Made by a program: the position numbers and the translations under genes. Positions 8,283-10,548 of a stretch of DNA of 10,548 nt are shown piece after piece. The notes beneath the pieces were generated by a model. The model was not told the origin of the DNA, made no database searches, and saw nothing but the letters and a program-made list of their open reading frames with translations. The stretch is from Larix sibirica (taxonomy: Eukaryota > Streptophyta > Pinopsida > Pinales > Pinaceae). Within the stretch, counting starts at the first letter, position 1; every line of letters starts with the position of its first letter. The stretch lies in assembly GCA_004151065.3 (NCBI GenBank), contig NWUY0303885297.1, positions 1-10,548 of the forward strand. The letters are read 5' to 3'.

Positions 8283-8990
8283 TCGGTGCGTTTATACGTT
8301 CCAACCGCACTAGTGCATATACAACAAAAACACACTGGTGCTAATAATAAAACATGTGTCAACACGTCCAAAAACACCTTCAAGCGAAAAAAAACTAAAA
8401 TTTTGAAACCGATGCGTTTGTATTACCAAAGCGCACTGGGGCACCAAGAACTCGAGAGCATCGAAATAGGGTAAACAAATAAACCATATTACTATAAATA
8501 CTTTATTTTTTTCCCATTCTTGGTGCGGTATGCCTAATTTACTACACCAAGGCGGTATAGACAACACCACACCGCATTAGGGTTAAAACTTTCCAAATTA
8601 AAAAAAAAACATGACTGTAATTTTTTCAAATTTTGTTTGCATTGTGTTTCATATTCACAATCGACTCGGTGCGTCATTGTATAGGGCGCACTGGATATGA
8701 GTTAAAACTTTACAAATTAAAAAACACGACTATATTTTTTATTTTTTATTTCTATTTGTGGTGCGTTTGATATTATCAATGGCCTCAGTGCATTATTGAA
8801 TCCGGTGCACTACTTTAGGTTTAAAACTTTCCAAATTAAAAAAACACGACTATATTTTTTTTATTTCAAATTTCTATTTGCAATGCATTTGGTATTATCC
8901 ATCACATTGGTGCATCATTAAATAGGGTGCACTGCATTAGGGTTAAAACTTTCCAAATTAAAAAAACAAAACTATAATGGGTGCACCTAT
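8283..8990 (+). repeat. Tandem array, about 120-bp unit, six copies
   Basis: The phrase ttaaaactttccaaattaaa starts at 8583, 8821 and 8943, with a one-base variant at 8702, giving periods of 119, 119 and 122. The part of the unit with the palindromic modules can be followed further left: 50-base blocks 8286-8335, 8412-8461, 8523-8572, 8642-8691, 8761-8810 and 8883-8932. Each block has the layout arm5-15-arm5-2-arm5-13-arm5 with no indel, although block-to-block distances vary from 111 to 126. The left copies are the most diverged. Open stretches on either strand here (8244-8474, 8310-8570) ignore the repeat structure and are not genes. Confidence 0.85.
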
Positions 8991-9325
8991 ATAGGGTTTA
9001 ATAAAAAAAATTACCCAACCAAAAAAAATCATTTTTACCATTATACAATGCTTATGAGACCAACAGCACTAGTGCCGTACATCACCTACTTAGATGCCCT
9101 GACATCTGTGCACCATGTGGAGGCATTGCTTGCTCCCATTGGCCGCTGACTAGAGTTTGAATTTTGCCAAACGATAAACAAATTTTCAAATTTTACATAC
9201 ATCACCACGATGCCTCCCCGATGTGCAAGGGACCAGGTAAATTGATTGTTCCTTCTATATTTAATTTTTTAGCAGATTAAATTTGAGATTTCATCTTTCT
9301 TTTGCCCCAATTAAAAAAAATCTAT
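8991..9325. other. Spacer between arrays, non-repetitive
   Basis: No tandem period or coding likeness was seen. The one link to the arrays is ccaacagcactagtgc at 9060-9075, which matches ccaaccgcactagtgc (8301-8316) at 15 of 16 bases and carries the 10-base palindrome gcactagtgc. Confidence 0.5.
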
Positions 9326-9365
9326 GGGGTGCATTTAAGCCATTCGGCTTGCACTGCTAGATGGA

Positions 9366-9403
9366 GCACCCTGTAAATTTACAAGGTGCACCGGTACTGG
9401 TGC
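9366..9403. other. 24-bp near-perfect palindrome with adjacent hairpin
   Basis: 9366-9389 has arms gcacc/ggtgc around tgtaaattta ca with a single mismatched pair (C 9371, A 9384). The right arm overlaps gcacc (9388-9392), which can pair with ggtgc (9399-9403) across a 6-base loop. Three GGTGC/GCACC units within 38 bases can thus form alternative hairpins. Confidence 0.75.
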
Positions 9404-9456
9404 ATTTACGTCATCGACACACCATATGAATTGCGTGCTATAATTTTTAGCGCACT

Positions 9457-9723
9457 GATTAACATAATTTTTAATAAAAATTATAAATGCAATACTAGTG
9501 CTTAATATAAAAACAACCGCATCGATTAACATAATTTTTAATTACAACTATAAATGTAACACCAATGCATAATAAAAATACAACAACACTGATTAACATA
9601 ATTTTTAATAAAAACGATAAATACAATACCGGTGCGTAATATAAAAACAGCCTCATCGATTAACATAATTTTTAATTACAACTATAAATGTAATACTGAT
9701 GCGTAATATAAATACAAACGCAC
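9457..9723 (+). repeat. Tandem array, 67-bp unit, four copies in ABAB order
   Basis: The phrase gattaacataatttttaat starts at 9457, 9524, 9591 and 9658, exactly 67 bases apart each time. Copies 1 and 3 share ttaataaaaa and a ...aaaaaca..c.catc end (about 88% by eye). Copies 2 and 4 share ttaattacaactataaatgt (about 87%). Copies 1 and 2 agree only about 79%. The array is therefore a 134-bp dimer repeated twice. Each copy ends with the 15-base-spaced module, best kept in copy 4 (9699-9723). The minus-strand open stretch 9335-9532 overlaps it and is not a gene. Confidence 0.9.
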
Positions 9724-9953
9724 CCCCGGATGGTGCACTGATGTGTTCTAAGCGCACTTGATAAATGAACACAATTTATTTAAAAAATGATAACATTAAG
9801 TAATGCGATAAATTTAACCGGCTGCACCGCTTTCATGGTGCACTGGTGTGTTCATAATGTATCGCTAAATATGTTGTCAATGCACCAGAGAAGTATTTTG
9901 GTCGTGTCCACGTTAACTGGTGCGCACTGTAAATGCTAATGCACTGGTGGTAT
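9724..9953 (+). repeat. Module-bearing interval with a 105-bp spaced repeat
   Basis: ggtgcactgatgtgttc (9732-9748) and ggtgcactggtgtgttc (9837-9853) differ at one base. Likeness beyond them is weak. A further module lies at 9920-9944, where the left arm sits inside the palindrome gtgcgcac (9920-9927). Confidence 0.6.
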
Positions 9954-10440
9954 GGTGTGCTGATCTATAATAGATGCACCATTAACCCTAGAAACCATAG
10001 AACTCACAAAGAGCTGCTATTATCATGGTGCGCTCCATTAATACTTGTGCACCATTCCCGGTGCGACGAGTTATTTAGAATGGAGCGATGCTTCCTAATG
10101 AAGGATGCACTACCAGAACAAATTTTTAAATAAAACCATTTTATCTGGTGCGTAATAAGAACATGTGCGCACCGGATTTATAGTGCGTTGACGTGTAATA
10201 GGCGCACCATTATTTTTTGAACATGTTATAAACCCACAAAGAACTGCACCTACTACAGTGCGCTCATTAACATATGTGCATTGTTTACAGTGCTAGCGGT
10301 TCTCTATAATTCACAAATGCATCCTAATGTTGGATGCACCATTAAATGAAATATATTACAAAATTACCATTCTCACCAGTGCGCTTGTTTATACTAGCAC
10401 ATCGCTTGTGGTGTTTGTTTGCTTAAAGAGCATCGCGGGC
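9954..10440 (+). repeat. Tandem array, about 230-bp unit, two copies plus a partial third
   Basis: Paired landmarks are cacaaagagctgc (10005) with cacaaagaactgc (10235), ggtgcgctc (10027) with agtgcgctc (10257), and tgcttcctaatgaaggatgcac (10089) with a matching block at 10318. The offsets are 230, 230 and 229. Copy 1 runs about 9954-10181 and copy 2 about 10182-10409; a third seems to start at 10410 and fades. The copies are well diverged, with small indels. The open stretch 9933-10133 crosses units and is not conserved between them. Confidence 0.8.
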
Positions 10441-10548
10441 GGTGTGTTCCTATAATTGTCAAATTAATTTATTTTGAGAAAACATTTATTATTTGATATT
10501 AATAAATAACATGTTCATTTAATGAAATATTTAATGTTTTTTTTATGT
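10441..10548. other. AT-rich end of window
   Basis: No module, repeat unit or coding likeness was seen after about 10440. Confidence 0.5.

Larger units (their letters stand above)
8283..10440. repeat. Complex satellite-like domain built on GTGCG/CGCAC palindromic modules
   Basis: The domain combines three tandem arrays, listed separately. A shared module recurs throughout: a 5-base arm near GTGCG, exactly 15 bases, then a 5-base arm near CGCAC. Left arms start at 8286, 8412, 9699, 9733, 9920, 10028, 10148 and 10183, with at least 4 of 5 complementary positions. More degraded copies with the same 15-base spacing start at 8523, 9498, 9632, 9838, 9955 and 10379. Arms often read GTGCA or TGCAC, as expected from CpG decay of GTGCG or CGCAC. 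CpG looks scarce in most of the remaining window and concentrated here, judged by eye. No coding likeness was found, and I recognise no named family. Confidence 0.75.

Noticed and set aside
8244-8570. Overlapping open stretches on both strands (8244-8474 + and 8310-8570 -)
   Set aside because: They run through the 120-bp array without respecting its units and show no family likeness; the copies in other units are closed by stops.
9335-9532. Minus-strand open reading frame of 65 codons
   Set aside because: It covers the palindrome and the first 67-bp monomer; the same frame is not kept in the other monomers.
9984-9999. Telomere-like aaccctagaaacc
   Set aside because: It holds barely one and a half imperfect CCCTAAA-type units; no interstitial telomeric array is present.
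9933-10133. Plus-strand open reading frame of 66 codons in the 230-bp array
   Set aside because: The second copy of the repeat does not keep the frame, so it is unlikely to be coding.
8283-10440. CRISPR-like array
   Set aside because: Repeats are not identical, spacers are not of one length class, and the surroundings are plant retroelements. The palindromic arms are far shorter than CRISPR repeats.

Overview
This window looks like repeat-dominated intergenic DNA from a land plant with a large genome. It is AT-rich and contains no intact gene, no intron-exon gene model, and no rRNA, tRNA or CRISPR locus that I can support. A gymnosperm would fit: an old chromovirus-type Ty3/gypsy element and L1-type LINEs, all heavily decayed. 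The species is an inference, because nothing in the window diagnoses it.

Positions 1-4371 are the 3' part of a dead Ty3/gypsy retrotransposon on the + strand. In order it holds the C-terminal part of reverse transcriptase, RNase H, integrase (zinc-binding remnant, then catalytic core), a C-terminal chromodomain-like tail, a polypurine tract and a 3' LTR of about 2.1 kb. Its 5' half, including the RT active site and the other LTR, lies upstream of the window. Stops and frameshifts are everywhere; the three integrase catalytic residues survive in three different reading frames.

Positions 4545 to about 6000 (possibly 6275) are the 3' end of an L1-type LINE on the - strand: a 24-base poly(A) tail (read as T on +), a 3' UTR, and a decayed ORF2 C-terminus with the Cys-rich zf-RVT motif. 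About 6.0-6.4 kb is a short mosaic with a tRNA-like stretch and two interlocked inverted repeats. About 6.6-8.2 kb is the 5' part of an L1-type LINE on the + strand: ORF1 (gag-like), the ORF2 AP-endonuclease domain and the start of the linker to RT. It stops where the next region begins. The two LINE pieces are head to head, with the RT domain missing between them.

Positions 8283 to about 10440 are the most unusual part: a 2.1-kb domain built of three different tandem arrays (about 120 bp, 67 bp in an ABAB dimer pattern, and about 230 bp). All share a small palindromic module, a GTGCG arm and a CGCAC arm separated by exactly 15 bases, plus a 13-base variant. In the 120-bp array, a 50-bp block carrying both modules stays free of indels in six copies while the rest of the unit varies in length. 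I recognise no known family for this domain. The final 100 bases are AT-rich with nothing recognisable.

No working pathway is encoded here. The content is a history of retrotransposon insertion and decay next to a complex satellite.
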